From assembly GCA_964390445.1 (NCBI GenBank), contig CAYMJJ010000009.1, positions 1-50,909 of the forward strand: a stretch of DNA of 50,909 bases, written 5' to 3'. Below are positions 8,291 to 15,798 of the stretch, piece by piece. How positions within the stretch are numbered: the stretch's first letter is position 1; each line of letters opens with the position of its first letter. The position numbers and the translations under genes were made by a program. Source of the DNA: Anderseniella sp964390445. GTDB taxonomy: Bacteria > Pseudomonadota > Alphaproteobacteria > Rhizobiales > Aestuariivirgaceae. Under the pieces are notes generated by a model. That model was not told where the DNA came from and searched no databases. It was given only the letters and a program-made list of their open reading frames with translations.

Positions 8291-8318
8291 TGCCCCGGCC
8301 AGCACTGTGACCGGGGCA
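8291..8318 (-). terminator. GC-rich hairpin between the two cytochrome genes
   Basis: TGCCCCGG (8291-8298) pairs with CCGGGGCA (8311-8318). In the minus direction it is followed by TCAAATTG, only weakly U-rich, so it could be a leaky terminator or an mRNA-stabilising stem after the class II cytochrome gene. Confidence 0.45.
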
Positions 8319-8334
8319 CGAGGTCAGGTGCCGC

Positions 8335-8790
8335 TTATTCCTTCGGGCGGCGGTAGTTCTCGTGGCAGGCCTTGCAGGTGTTGCCGAGTTCGCCAAGTGC
8401 GGGCATGAAGGCGGCTTCTTCGGAGACGGACGCCATCATGGTGGCCGCTGCGACCGAGGCATCCGACTTGGTGTTGAAGTCGTCCTTGTTGGCCCAGATT
8501 TCCGCCTTGGCCCAGGTTTCAGCCGTGCCTTCCTTGCTGTCGTCCGGGTACATGTCCTTCGCGGCTTTCACATTGGTGGCAATGGTCTCACCGGCGGACT
8601 TGACCACGGCGGCGTCAAACGCAGCTTCCTTCTTGGCGATGGCGGCAAGCTGGCCCATGGCCTTGCCAACAGCCTTCATGGCTTCCTGGCGATCCTCGAT
8701 CGGGCCGGCGTTGGCAGCAGAGGCGAGCATCGCAACCGCAGTGGCGGCCAGCAGGACTGTGCGGGCAGAAATGACAAGGCGAGACGTCAT
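8335..8790 (-). CDS. class II cytochrome c (c556/c-prime type)
   Basis: The 151-residue product has a signal peptide (1-28, ending ANA-GP) and a four-helix bundle with a single haem site close to the C-terminus, C139-K-A-C-H143, the signature of class II cytochromes c. An N-terminal helix carries R34 and Met residues that could provide the sixth ligand in the c556 (low-spin) form; whether it is c556 or five-coordinate c-prime cannot be decided. ATG 8790 is chosen because the signal peptide begins there. The dihaem cytochrome gene lies downstream on the same strand. Confidence 0.9.
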   Translation of the reverse strand: MTSRLVISARTVLLAATAVAMLASAANAGPIEDRQEAMKAVGKAMGQLAAIAKKEAAFDAAVVKSAGETIATNVKAAKDMYPDDSKEGTAETWAKAEIWANKDDFNTKSDASVAAATMMASVSEEAAFMPALGELGNTCKACHENYRRPKE

Positions 8791-8874
8791 GGTGAAACTC
8801 CTGATTGGGGGGACAAGCAATTCATCCTAGCGGGTGGCGCGCCACCAGCAATAGCATCGTTGCTGTCGAACACG

Positions 8875-10497
8875 TCAATTTGAAGAAGCCTCGTCGCGCA
8901 GCAGGCGGCGGATAACCTTGCCTGTTGTGGTCAGGGGCAACTCGTCGCGAAACTCGATCAGGCGCGGGTACTCGTGGGCTGACAACCGGTTGCGTACATG
9001 GGCCTGGATGTCGTCCTGCAGGTGTTCCGACGGCTCGAAGCCGGGGTTGAGCACGATGAATGCCTTGACCACTTCGGTGCGGACGGGATCGGGGATGCCG
9101 ACAGCGGCCGCCAGCTTGACGGCCGGGTGGCGCGACAGGCAGTCCTCGATTTCGCCGGGTCCGATGCGATAGCCCGACGAGGTGATGACGTCATCGTCAC
9201 GGCCGACGAAATGAAAGTATCCATCCACGTCGCGGAAGCCCTGGTCGCCTGTCAGCAACCAGTCACCGGCGTACTTGGCGCGAGTGGCTTCGGGCTTGCC
9301 CCAGTACTCGATGAACATGACCGGGTCTGGCCGTTGCACGGCGATGTTGCCGGGCTCACCATCTGGCAGGGGACGGCCTGAGTCGTCGACAATGGCGACC
9401 GTATGGCCGGGGACTGGCTTGCCGATGGCGCCAGCTTTCCACACGCCCAACGCGTTGCAGCTTTCCAGCACGAGGTTGCACTCGGTCTGGCCGTAGACTT
9501 CGTTGATGCGCATGCCAAGGGCCGACTGCGCCCACTCCTGCAACGCCTGGCCAACGGCTTCACCACCGGAAAACAGGGTACGCAGGTTGAGGGCGGCGGT
9601 ATCGACCGGCGTCGAGGCGCGCATCAGCCTGAGGGCGGTGGGCGGCACGAAGATGTTGCGCACGCCGTATTCGGCCAGCAGGTCCCAGGCGAAGGCGGGG
9701 TCGAACTTGGTGAACCTGTAGGCCAGCACCGGCACCCCCAAATAGAGCGACGGCAGCAGCACGTTGAGCAGCCCGCCGGCCCAGGCCCAGTCGGACGGCG
9801 TCCACATCAGGTCGCCGGGCTGGGGCATGAACTCGTGGGCAAACTCGACACCGGGTAGATGCCCCAGCAGCACCTGGTGGCCATGCAGTGCACCCTTGGG
9901 CGGGCCCGTGGTGCCGGAGGTGTAGATCATCAGGCACGGATCGCCGGGTGCGCTGTCCACGGTGTCGAAGGTGGCCGGCAGGCTGGCGCTGGCATCATGG
10001 ATATGGGGGGCAAACTCCAGCGTGCCGTCGATGCAGAAGACGCACTCGAGCGCTTCGAGCGACGGGCGCACCTCAGCAATGTTGGCGCGCGATGCATGTG
10101 ACATCAGCAGGGACTTGGCACCCGAGTTCTGCAAACGGTATTGCAGCGCCTCGACGCCGAACAGCATGGCCAGCGGAACCGCGATCGCCCCCATCTTGTA
10201 GATGGCGACATGGGCGGCGGCGGTTTCGCGGCATTGCGGCAACAGCAGCGCAACCCGGTCTCCACGCCTGATGCCGCGGTCCGACAGCAGGTTGGCGAAG
10301 CGGTTGGCCATGGCGTCGAGCTGCGCGTAGGTGGTGCGCCGGGGCGGGCCGTCGTCCATGTGCTCGATGATCGCCACCCGGTCCGGCTCGCGCGATGCCC
10401 ACTGGCCGCAGACCGCGTCGCCGATGTTGAAGCGCGCCGGCAGGTCCCAGTTGAACCGCTCTACCAGGGTTTCGTAACTTGCTGCTGCATCCAGCAT
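8875..10497 (-). CDS. acyl-CoA synthetase (AMP-forming)
   Basis: A 540-residue ANL-superfamily ligase that activates a carboxylate via an acyl-adenylate. Motifs seen: the P-loop Y-T-S-G-T-T-G-P-P-K-G, the V-Y-G-Q-T-E aromatic motif, L-L-T-G-D-Q-G (A7), the hinge V-G-R-D-D-D-V-I, G-Y-R-I-G-P-G-E-I-E, and the C-terminal catalytic Lys in T-T-G-K-V-I-R-R. The P-S-D-W-A-W-A-G-G segment resembles the medium-chain/acetyl-CoA synthetase subgroup rather than long-chain FadD, so a short- or medium-chain acid is the likely substrate. It stands alone; the neighbouring genes give no pathway hint. Confidence 0.9.
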   Translation of the reverse strand: MLDAAASYETLVERFNWDLPARFNIGDAVCGQWASREPDRVAIIEHMDDGPPRRTTYAQLDAMANRFANLLSDRGIRRGDRVALLLPQCRETAAAHVAIYKMGAIAVPLAMLFGVEALQYRLQNSGAKSLLMSHASRANIAEVRPSLEALECVFCIDGTLEFAPHIHDASASLPATFDTVDSAPGDPCLMIYTSGTTGPPKGALHGHQVLLGHLPGVEFAHEFMPQPGDLMWTPSDWAWAGGLLNVLLPSLYLGVPVLAYRFTKFDPAFAWDLLAEYGVRNIFVPPTALRLMRASTPVDTAALNLRTLFSGGEAVGQALQEWAQSALGMRINEVYGQTECNLVLESCNALGVWKAGAIGKPVPGHTVAIVDDSGRPLPDGEPGNIAVQRPDPVMFIEYWGKPEATRAKYAGDWLLTGDQGFRDVDGYFHFVGRDDDVITSSGYRIGPGEIEDCLSRHPAVKLAAAVGIPDPVRTEVVKAFIVLNPGFEPSEHLQDDIQAHVRNRLSAHEYPRLIEFRDELPLTTTGKVIRRLLRDEASSN

Positions 10498-10657
10498 ACT
10501 TTGGTCGCCTCGCTGTCCAACTTCTGCCGCTAACCGGGCCTAGACCACGCGCCGTTCAGCCGGACGGCGTAGAAATGCCCGGCATGGTTATAGGTTCGTT
10601 AGGGGGTCTGATTCTAGACTCTTTCCCCACAACCTGAAGCGGAAAAGGCCGGGATCG

Positions 10658-10813
10658 ATGTACAGCGTAAACCGACGTGTGGCCGAAACGGCTGCGAACC
10701 CTCAGCACGGCAACGACCAGGGCGATGCCCGCCGTCACAAGGACGTATCGCCGGAACTCAAGGAAGTCATGCACCTCCTCAAGATGATGGAAAGCGGCAA
10801 GGACCTGAAGTAG
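10658..10813 (+). CDS. candidate small protein (51 aa)
   Basis: From ATG 10658 a 51-codon frame runs to TAG 10813. It gives a charged peptide with an unstructured Gln/Asn/His-rich first half and an amphipathic C-terminal helix (S-P-E-L-K-E-V-M-H-L-L-K-M-M-E-S-G). A purine-rich GGAAAAGG lies 10-17 nt upstream, loosely placed for a ribosome binding site. It has codon-like third-position GC and fills a region otherwise empty between the acyl-CoA synthetase promoter and the sigma54 control region. I recognise no family. It may be a small regulatory or adaptor protein; the evidence is only composition, helix pattern and position. Confidence 0.45.
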   Translation: MYSVNRRVAETAANPQHGNDQGDARRHKDVSPELKEVMHLLKMMESGKDLK

Positions 10814-10891
10814 GCCGCTGCCTGCCGTGTCCTGACTTGCGGCCATCCCCATTTGTCGCGAACTTCGCCCTGGGGGACCTGCACCGCCCGT

Positions 10892-10928
10892 TTTGCATTT
10901 TGCAAAGCGGGTGTTTGCATTTTGCAAG
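10892..10928 (+). promoter_or_regulatory. tandem LuxO-type enhancer sites
   Basis: Two copies of TTGCA-TTT-TGCAA occur, 10893-10905 and 10915-10927, with centres 22 bp (two helical turns) apart. The first extends to a perfect TTTGCA-TTT-TGCAAA. This is the published consensus for LuxO operators ahead of Vibrio qrr genes (TTGCA-W3-TGCAA), and a LuxO-like activator is encoded 650 bp downstream. The sites lie 83 and 105 bp before the -24 element, a normal enhancer distance. Confidence 0.8.
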
Positions 10929-11002
10929 CTTGAGACTGCGGACCAGAAGCCGCGCACCTGCTGGAGCGGCTGAAATGCTGGTGTTTCCGGGTGTGCAGGC
11001 GG

Positions 11003-11018
11003 TGGCCCGGAAGTTGCG
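11003..11018 (+). promoter_or_regulatory. sigma54 (-24/-12) promoter
   Basis: TGGCCCGGAAGTTGCG matches the sigma54 consensus TGGCAC-N5-TTGC with one mismatch in the -24 block. The invariant GG (11004-11005) and GC (11016-11017) are exactly 10 nt apart. Transcription would start near 11028 and give a leader of about 110 nt before the cupin gene. Confidence 0.8.
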
Positions 11019-11139
11019 TCGGACGGTGTCTAACAGGCGGTTGTCCGCAGTTGCGATGCACCACAAGACCCCGGTATCAAGGGACAGGGCATTTCGGCAT
11101 GAACGCAGGCGACCTGACCCAACAGGGGAGTATTGCGTC

Positions 11140-11565
11140 ATGCCAGGTTCAGTGCCAGCGATTCCGCTTGCGCGCGCCCAGCGCCGGTCAAGCCGTCTTG
11201 TCGATCGCCACCCGTCGTTTGATGCCGCGACTTGCCAACAGTACCCATGGGGCCAGAACCAGATCCTGTCGGCCAGCGGCGGTCATCGCGTCGAGCGCAT
11301 CACCGTGGGTGCGGGCAAGACCATGCCTGCGCATTTACACGAACACCGGTGCGAGCACTGGACGGTGCTGGACGGCGAAGGCGAGGTGACGCTGGATGGT
11401 GATGCGCTGATCATTTCATCGGGTGACAGCCTGTATGTACCGGCGGGCAGTGTGCATGGCCTGAAGGCAGGACCTGAAGGCGACGTGGTGTTCGTGGCAG
11501 TGTTGTTTGGCGATACCGTTTGCGATGCCGATGACCGGATAGATGCTGTAGTGACTGGCGGCTGA
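11140..11565 (+). CDS. single-domain cupin protein (mannose-6-P isomerase type II fold)
   Basis: The 141-residue protein is one cupin barrel resembling the C-terminal domain of GDP-mannose pyrophosphorylase/mannose-6-phosphate isomerase. W-G tail of motif 0, then A-H-L-H-E-H-R-C-E-H-W-T-V-L-D-G-E-G-E-V (cupin motif 1, three His and a Glu for metal) and Y-V-P-A-G-S-V-H-G-L (motif 2 His) are visible. ATG 11140 has GGGGAG 10 nt upstream; in-frame ATG 11056 has no binding site. The gene lies behind a sigma54 promoter with LuxO-type sites and is convergent with the LuxO-like activator gene. It may act on sugar phosphates or be a ligand sensor; the substrate is unknown. Confidence 0.82.
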   Translation: MPGSVPAIPLARAQRRSSRLVDRHPSFDAATCQQYPWGQNQILSASGGHRVERITVGAGKTMPAHLHEHRCEHWTVLDGEGEVTLDGDALIISSGDSLYVPAGSVHGLKAGPEGDVVFVAVLFGDTVCDADDRIDAVVTGG

Positions 11566-11572
11566 CGCCCGC

Positions 11573-12952
11573 TCAGGCTGTCATGGTCTGCCAGCTTTCA
11601 CGCTTGCGGTAGATCGTCGAAGCGCTGATGCCCAGCGCGCCTGCGGCCTTGGGGATGGAGCCGGCAAAGCGTTGGATCGCGGCCTCGATGACGTCGCGTT
11701 CGATCTGCCACAGCTGCCGGCCATCCATTGCAGCTGATGTTGCCGGGCTGACGGCATGCGGTGCGCACACGCTGGCGGGCAGCATGTGTGCATCGAGTTC
11801 GTCATCGTCATGCAGCACGACGGCCTGGCGAATTGCGTTTTGCAGTTCGCGCACATTGCCTGGCCAGGCATGGGCCATCAGCCGGTCGAGGGCAGGCGGA
11901 CTGATCGAGCAGAAGCGCTTTGCTTCTTCGCGGGCATACTGTTTCAGGAACGCGGTGGCGAGTGCCGGAATGTCGACAACGCGGGCGCGTAGCGGTGCCA
12001 CGTTGAGTGGCAGCACGTGCAGTCGGAAGAACAGGTCTTCGCGGAACCGGCCTTCGGCAACTTCGGCTTGCGGCGTGCGGTTGGTGGCGCAGACAATGCG
12101 GATATCGACGGTGCGGGTGTGGGCCGAACCGACGGGCTGGATGGTGCCGGTCTGCAGGAAGCGCAGGAGCTTGGTCTGCAGGTGCAGGTCCATCTCGCAG
12201 ATCTCGTCGAGAAACAGTGTGCCGCCGTCGGCTGCGGCTGCAGCACCTTCGCGATCGCTGATGGCACCGGTGAAGGCGCCCTTCAGGTGGCCGAAGATTT
12301 CGGATTCCATCAGGTCATGGGGAATGGCACCGCAGTTGAGGGCAATGAACGGCTTGTCCGCTCGCCGCGACGCGTCGTGAATGGCTTGTGCACACAGTTC
12401 CTTGCCGGTACCACTTTCGCCGGTAATGAATACCGGCGCAGACGATGCCGACATGGCTGCGATCTGCCGGGTCAGTTCACGCATGGCAGGCGATGTGCCT
12501 ATCATGTCCGGTTGAGCCTTGGCCGGTGATGTGGGAGCGGCAATGGCGCGCGGTGCTGGTGCAACCGGTGCAGCGCCGTCCGTTGCATTGGCCAGCGTGG
12601 TCAATAGCCGGTTGCGCGACACGGGCCGGACGAGGTAGTCCCACGCGCCTGCACGCACTGCATCCACGGCTGCGTTGATCGAGGCATTGGCTGCGATGGC
12701 AATGATGCGTGACCGGGGTGAGGCTCCTGCCCAGGCGGCGATGAGCGATTGAGGCTCACCGCCCGGCAGTTCGAGCGACAACAGAACGGCAAAGGGCTGG
12801 CTGCGGCTGATGACGTTCGCGGCAGCGTCTGCGCCTGCACACAATGCCACGTCATAGCCGGCGGCTTCCAGGTGCGTGCGGTAAAGGCTTGCAACCGACG
12901 AACGGTCCTCAACAATGAGAACGTGCCGAGAAGCTGGCGATGAAGGCGGCAT
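11573..12952 (-). CDS. LuxO-like sigma54 activator with degenerate receiver
   Basis: The 459-residue bacterial enhancer-binding protein has a receiver-like domain (about 10-125), AAA+ sigma54 domain (about 150-385) and Fis-type HTH (about 425-455, ending S-A-S-T-I-Y-R-K). Walker A GESGTGKE is at 178-185, the sigma54-contacting GAFTGA at 225-230, Walker B GGTLFLDE at 243-250, and the arginine-finger region REDLFFRL at 304-311, so the ATPase looks active. The receiver keeps E15-D16, but the phospho-acceptor Asp is Ser59 (LLSLELP), the conserved Thr is Ala87 and the conserved Lys is Arg109. Sequence order and spacing follow Vibrio LuxO closely. It is convergent with the cupin gene, whose promoter carries LuxO-type sites; control of that promoter is inference. 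Confidence 0.92.
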   Translation of the reverse strand: MPPSSPASRHVLIVEDRSSVASLYRTHLEAAGYDVALCAGADAAANVISRSQPFAVLLSLELPGGEPQSLIAAWAGASPRSRIIAIAANASINAAVDAVRAGAWDYLVRPVSRNRLLTTLANATDGAAPVAPAPRAIAAPTSPAKAQPDMIGTSPAMRELTRQIAAMSASSAPVFITGESGTGKELCAQAIHDASRRADKPFIALNCGAIPHDLMESEIFGHLKGAFTGAISDREGAAAAADGGTLFLDEICEMDLHLQTKLLRFLQTGTIQPVGSAHTRTVDIRIVCATNRTPQAEVAEGRFREDLFFRLHVLPLNVAPLRARVVDIPALATAFLKQYAREEAKRFCSISPPALDRLMAHAWPGNVRELQNAIRQAVVLHDDDELDAHMLPASVCAPHAVSPATSAAMDGRQLWQIERDVIEAAIQRFAGSIPKAAGALGISASTIYRKRESWQTMTA

Positions 12953-13086
12953 ATGCAGGGCCCAACGCTACTGTAAGGCCGGGCGAGGGCGCTCATGGCC
13001 CCGTGAACAACCGGCCCGCTGACTGACGGGTATGTGCCAGGCAATTTGCCAGAATATGGTGAACAAGCGGTTTAAGCCGGGTGCAC

Positions 13087-13860
13087 TCAGTCGGCTTGCA
13101 GGGGCCTGCCTTCAAGAATGCCATATTCGACCAGGAGGCTCCAGGCATCCTCGGCGCTGTCAGCATAGTGGAACAGCTTTTCGTCGCCGGGTGATATGGT
13201 GCCGGCTTCCAGGAAGGCATTGACGTTGACGGCCGATTCCCAGAATTCCTGGTCGAACAGGATGATCGGGATGCGCTTCATCTTGCCGGTCTGTACCAGC
13301 GTGAGGATCTCGAACAGTTCGTCCATGGTGCCGTAGCCGCCAGGAAACACGCACAAGCCGTTGGCGCGCATTGCCAGATGCATCTTGCGCATGGCGAAGT
13401 AGTGGAAGTTGAAGGTCAGGTCGGGTGTCGACCACGAGTTCGGTTCCTGCTCGTGTGGCAGGGTGATGTTGAAGCCGATGGTGGGCGCGCCGGCCATGAT
13501 GGCACCGCGGTTGGCCGCTTCCATGATGCCGGGTCCGCCTCCGGTGGCGATGACGTTGTCGCGCACCCCATCAACCGGCGACAGCGCGCCGCCGCGTTCG
13601 GACACGATCTGGCCGAGTCGCATGGCAGAGCGGTACCAGTGGCCGGGGCGGCCCTCGTCATCTTCGCGGCAGCGGGCGGAGCCGAAGGCCACCACGGTGG
13701 TTCGCACGCCCCATCCGCGCAAATGTTCCTCGGCCTTCATGTATTCGAGCATGAAGCGGATGCCACGCGTGGAATCGCCCAACAGGAAATCCTCGTCCAG
13801 TGCGGGCAACTTGTAGGTGGATGAACCCATCTGGGCCCTGGAGTCGCGCTGGTCGGTCAT
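13087..13860 (-). CDS. LOG family protein (TIGR00730-like)
   Basis: The 257-residue Rossmann-fold protein carries the LOG signatures G-G-P-G-I-M-E-A-A-N-R-G-A and P-G-G-Y-G-T-M-D-E. Family members hydrolyse cytokinin riboside monophosphates or other nucleoside 5-monophosphates to base plus ribose 5-phosphate; many bacterial ones were misnamed lysine decarboxylases. The extended N-terminus (about 70 residues, with D-S-T-R-G-I-R-F-M-L-E-Y) marks the longer type II subgroup. A GGAAAGG site precedes the ATG. It stands alone. Confidence 0.9.
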   Translation of the reverse strand: MTDQRDSRAQMGSSTYKLPALDEDFLLGDSTRGIRFMLEYMKAEEHLRGWGVRTTVVAFGSARCREDDEGRPGHWYRSAMRLGQIVSERGGALSPVDGVRDNVIATGGGPGIMEAANRGAIMAGAPTIGFNITLPHEQEPNSWSTPDLTFNFHYFAMRKMHLAMRANGLCVFPGGYGTMDELFEILTLVQTGKMKRIPIILFDQEFWESAVNVNAFLEAGTISPGDEKLFHYADSAEDAWSLLVEYGILEGRPLQAD

Positions 13861-14011
13861 GGAAAGGAAAGGTCCTCGAATTGTTGGCGATTGAATAGTG
13901 CATCCGATGCCTAGCCGATTGGTGGCCTGTTCGCCAACCCTGCTGGCGTACGAACCACAATGGCGGGTTGATTTTCAAACAGGACCAAAATTCTTAATTG
14001 CTAGTTAGGTA

Positions 14012-14040
14012 TTACAAATCTAAAGTTGCTTTACTATATA
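14012..14040 (+). promoter_or_regulatory. candidate sigma70 promoter in an AT-rich island
   Basis: TTACAA (14012-14017) and TATATA (14035-14040) are separated by exactly 17 bp within a distinctly AT-rich stretch (about 13975-14062) that contrasts with the GC-rich surroundings. It points at the peptide frame starting at 14063. Confidence 0.45.
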
Positions 14041-14062
14041 CAGTGCTATTTTAGGTTGAGAA

Positions 14063-14296
14063 ATGAGTGACGCCCATGAACCACGTGCCAGGCTCCACGT
14101 TGTTGATGCCGGCAAACCCAACTGGTCAGCCCCCCGCCTCATCCGGCAGTCAATCGCGGAACTGACCCGTCTTGGGTCAGGAGCCGATTGTGATTGGGGG
14201 AGTTCTGGCATCATCCACGGCGTTGACCGTCAATTGCCCGCCCGGTCAGGCAGCAATTCCAGCGTGCAAGGTCAGTGTGCAAAGGTGCCGGAATAG
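14063..14296 (+). CDS. candidate orphan peptide, RiPP-leader-like
   Basis: A 77-codon frame follows the AT-rich candidate promoter. Its first half has K-P-N-W-S-A-P-R-L-I-R-Q-S-I-A-E-L-T-R, spaced like lasso/graspetide-type leaders (aromatic-x-x-P-x-L, then a Thr two or three residues before a Gly-rich core). The core is L-G-S-G-A-D-C-D-W-G-S-S-G. The last 25 residues overlap the 3' end of matB on the other strand and look non-coding, so the true gene may be frameshifted or decayed. No maturation enzymes (B/C proteins, asparagine synthetase-like) are in the window. Shine-Dalgarno is weak. Treat it as a candidate only. Confidence 0.3.
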   Translation: MSDAHEPRARLHVVDAGKPNWSAPRLIRQSIAELTRLGSGADCDWGSSGIIHGVDRQLPARSGSNSSVQGQCAKVPE

Positions 14297-15798
14297 GTGT
14301 CGCGCAGCAGGTTCTTCTGCACCTTGCCCATGGAGTTGCGCGGCAGTTCGTCGACCACATAGATTTTCTTGGGCTGCTTGAAGCGCGCGATCCGGTCCTT
14401 GATGGCATCGAGCACAACGGCTTCGTTGACGCTTGAGCCGTTGGCCGGAACGATAATGCCGACAACGCCTTCACCGAAATCCGGATGAGGCACCCCGATC
14501 ACGGCTGATTCAAGCACGCCATCCTGTTCGTCCAGCAGCAGTTCGATTTCCTTGGGGTAGATGTTGTAACCACCTGAAATGATAAGGTCCTTGCCGCGCC
14601 CGACGATGTGCACGTAACCGTCCTCATCAATCTTGCCGAGGTCGCCGGTAATGAAGAACCCGTCATCACGGAATTCCTCTTTCGTCTTTTCCGGCATTTG
14701 CCAATAGCCGGCAAAGACGTTGGGACCCTTCACTTCGATCATGCCGATCTCGCCCTGGGGGAGTTCCTTTCCGGTGTCCGGTTCACATACGCGTAGTTCC
14801 ACACCCGGCAGCGGGAAACCGACGGTGCCGGCGCGCCGGTCGCCGTCATAGGGGTTGGAGGTGTTCATGTTGGTTTCGGTCATGCCGTAGCGTTCGAGTA
14901 TGCGGTGGCCGGTGCGTTTTTCGAACTCGATGTGGGTCTCGGCCAGCAGCGGTGCCGAGCCGGACACGAACAACCGCATGTGGCTGACGAGATCCTTCGT
15001 GAAGCGTGGATCATCCAGCAGTCTCGTATAGAAGGTCGGTACGCCCATCATGGTGGTGGCCTGCGGCAGGCGGGCGATAACCTCGCCGGCGTTGAAGCCG
15101 GGCAGGAAGATCATGCTGGCGCCTGCCCGCATGATGGTGTTGGTGGCCACGAACAGGCCGTGGGTGTGGAACACCGGCAGAGCGTGCAGCAGCACGTCGT
15201 TTTCGGTGAATTGCCACAGGTCCTTCAGCACGACCGCGTTGGACAGCAGGTTGTCGTGGGTCAGCATGGCACCCTTGGAGCGGCCCGTGGTGCCGGAGGT
15301 GTATAGGATGGCTGCGAGGTCTTGCGGCCCCCGCGCCACGCTGTCGAACGCGGCATCGGCGTCAAGTGCGGACTCGACAAGGCTGCCGGCAAAGCTGTCC
15401 GGTCCACTCCACACGCCCATGGTCTCAAGTTCGATCCCGAGCCTGGCGGTGAGCGGGGTGTAGCTGTCCAGGCTCGCCGGGTCGCACACGAACAGCTTCG
15501 GGCTGGCATTGCCGAGGAAGTACTCTATCTCAGCCGCCGTGTAGGCAGTATTGAGCGGCAGGAAGATGGCACCGGCGCGCACCGCTGCCAGGTACAGCAT
15601 CACCGCCTCAATGGATTTTGATACCTGCACGGCAACCCGGTCGCCGGGTTGCACGCCCAGTTGCACCAGCCGGTTGGCATAGCGGCCCGACACATCCACC
15701 ACATCCTGGTAGGTGTAGTTGCGCCCGTCCGGCAGGCGGGCGAACGGGCTGGAGCCTTTCGCGTTGGCGACAAGCCCGTCAAACAGATGATTAGCCAT
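14272..15798 (-). CDS. matB: malonyl-CoA synthetase
   Basis: A 508-residue ANL ligase that converts malonate, ATP and CoA to malonyl-CoA. The P-loop T-S-G-T-T-G-R-S-K-G, the V-F-H-T-H-G-L-F-V motif, R-Y-G-M-T-E, I-T-G-D-L-G-K and R-N-S-M-G-K-V-Q-K-N (catalytic Lys) are all visible, and the protein follows rhizobial MatB throughout. ATG 15798 overlaps the stop of matA by 8 nt, so the genes are coupled. Together with MatA and the TRAP transporter it completes malonate use: uptake, CoA activation, decarboxylation to acetyl-CoA. Confidence 0.93.
   Translation of the reverse strand: MANHLFDGLVANAKGSSPFARLPDGRNYTYQDVVDVSGRYANRLVQLGVQPGDRVAVQVSKSIEAVMLYLAAVRAGAIFLPLNTAYTAAEIEYFLGNASPKLFVCDPASLDSYTPLTARLGIELETMGVWSGPDSFAGSLVESALDADAAFDSVARGPQDLAAILYTSGTTGRSKGAMLTHDNLLSNAVVLKDLWQFTENDVLLHALPVFHTHGLFVATNTIMRAGASMIFLPGFNAGEVIARLPQATTMMGVPTFYTRLLDDPRFTKDLVSHMRLFVSGSAPLLAETHIEFEKRTGHRILERYGMTETNMNTSNPYDGDRRAGTVGFPLPGVELRVCEPDTGKELPQGEIGMIEVKGPNVFAGYWQMPEKTKEEFRDDGFFITGDLGKIDEDGYVHIVGRGKDLIISGGYNIYPKEIELLLDEQDGVLESAVIGVPHPDFGEGVVGIIVPANGSSVNEAVVLDAIKDRIARFKQPKKIYVVDELPRNSMGKVQKNLLRDTYSGTFAH

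Noticed and set aside
11028..11139. A Vibrio-type qrr sRNA
   Set aside because: No Qrr core motif and no intrinsic terminator before the cupin start; kept only as a leader.
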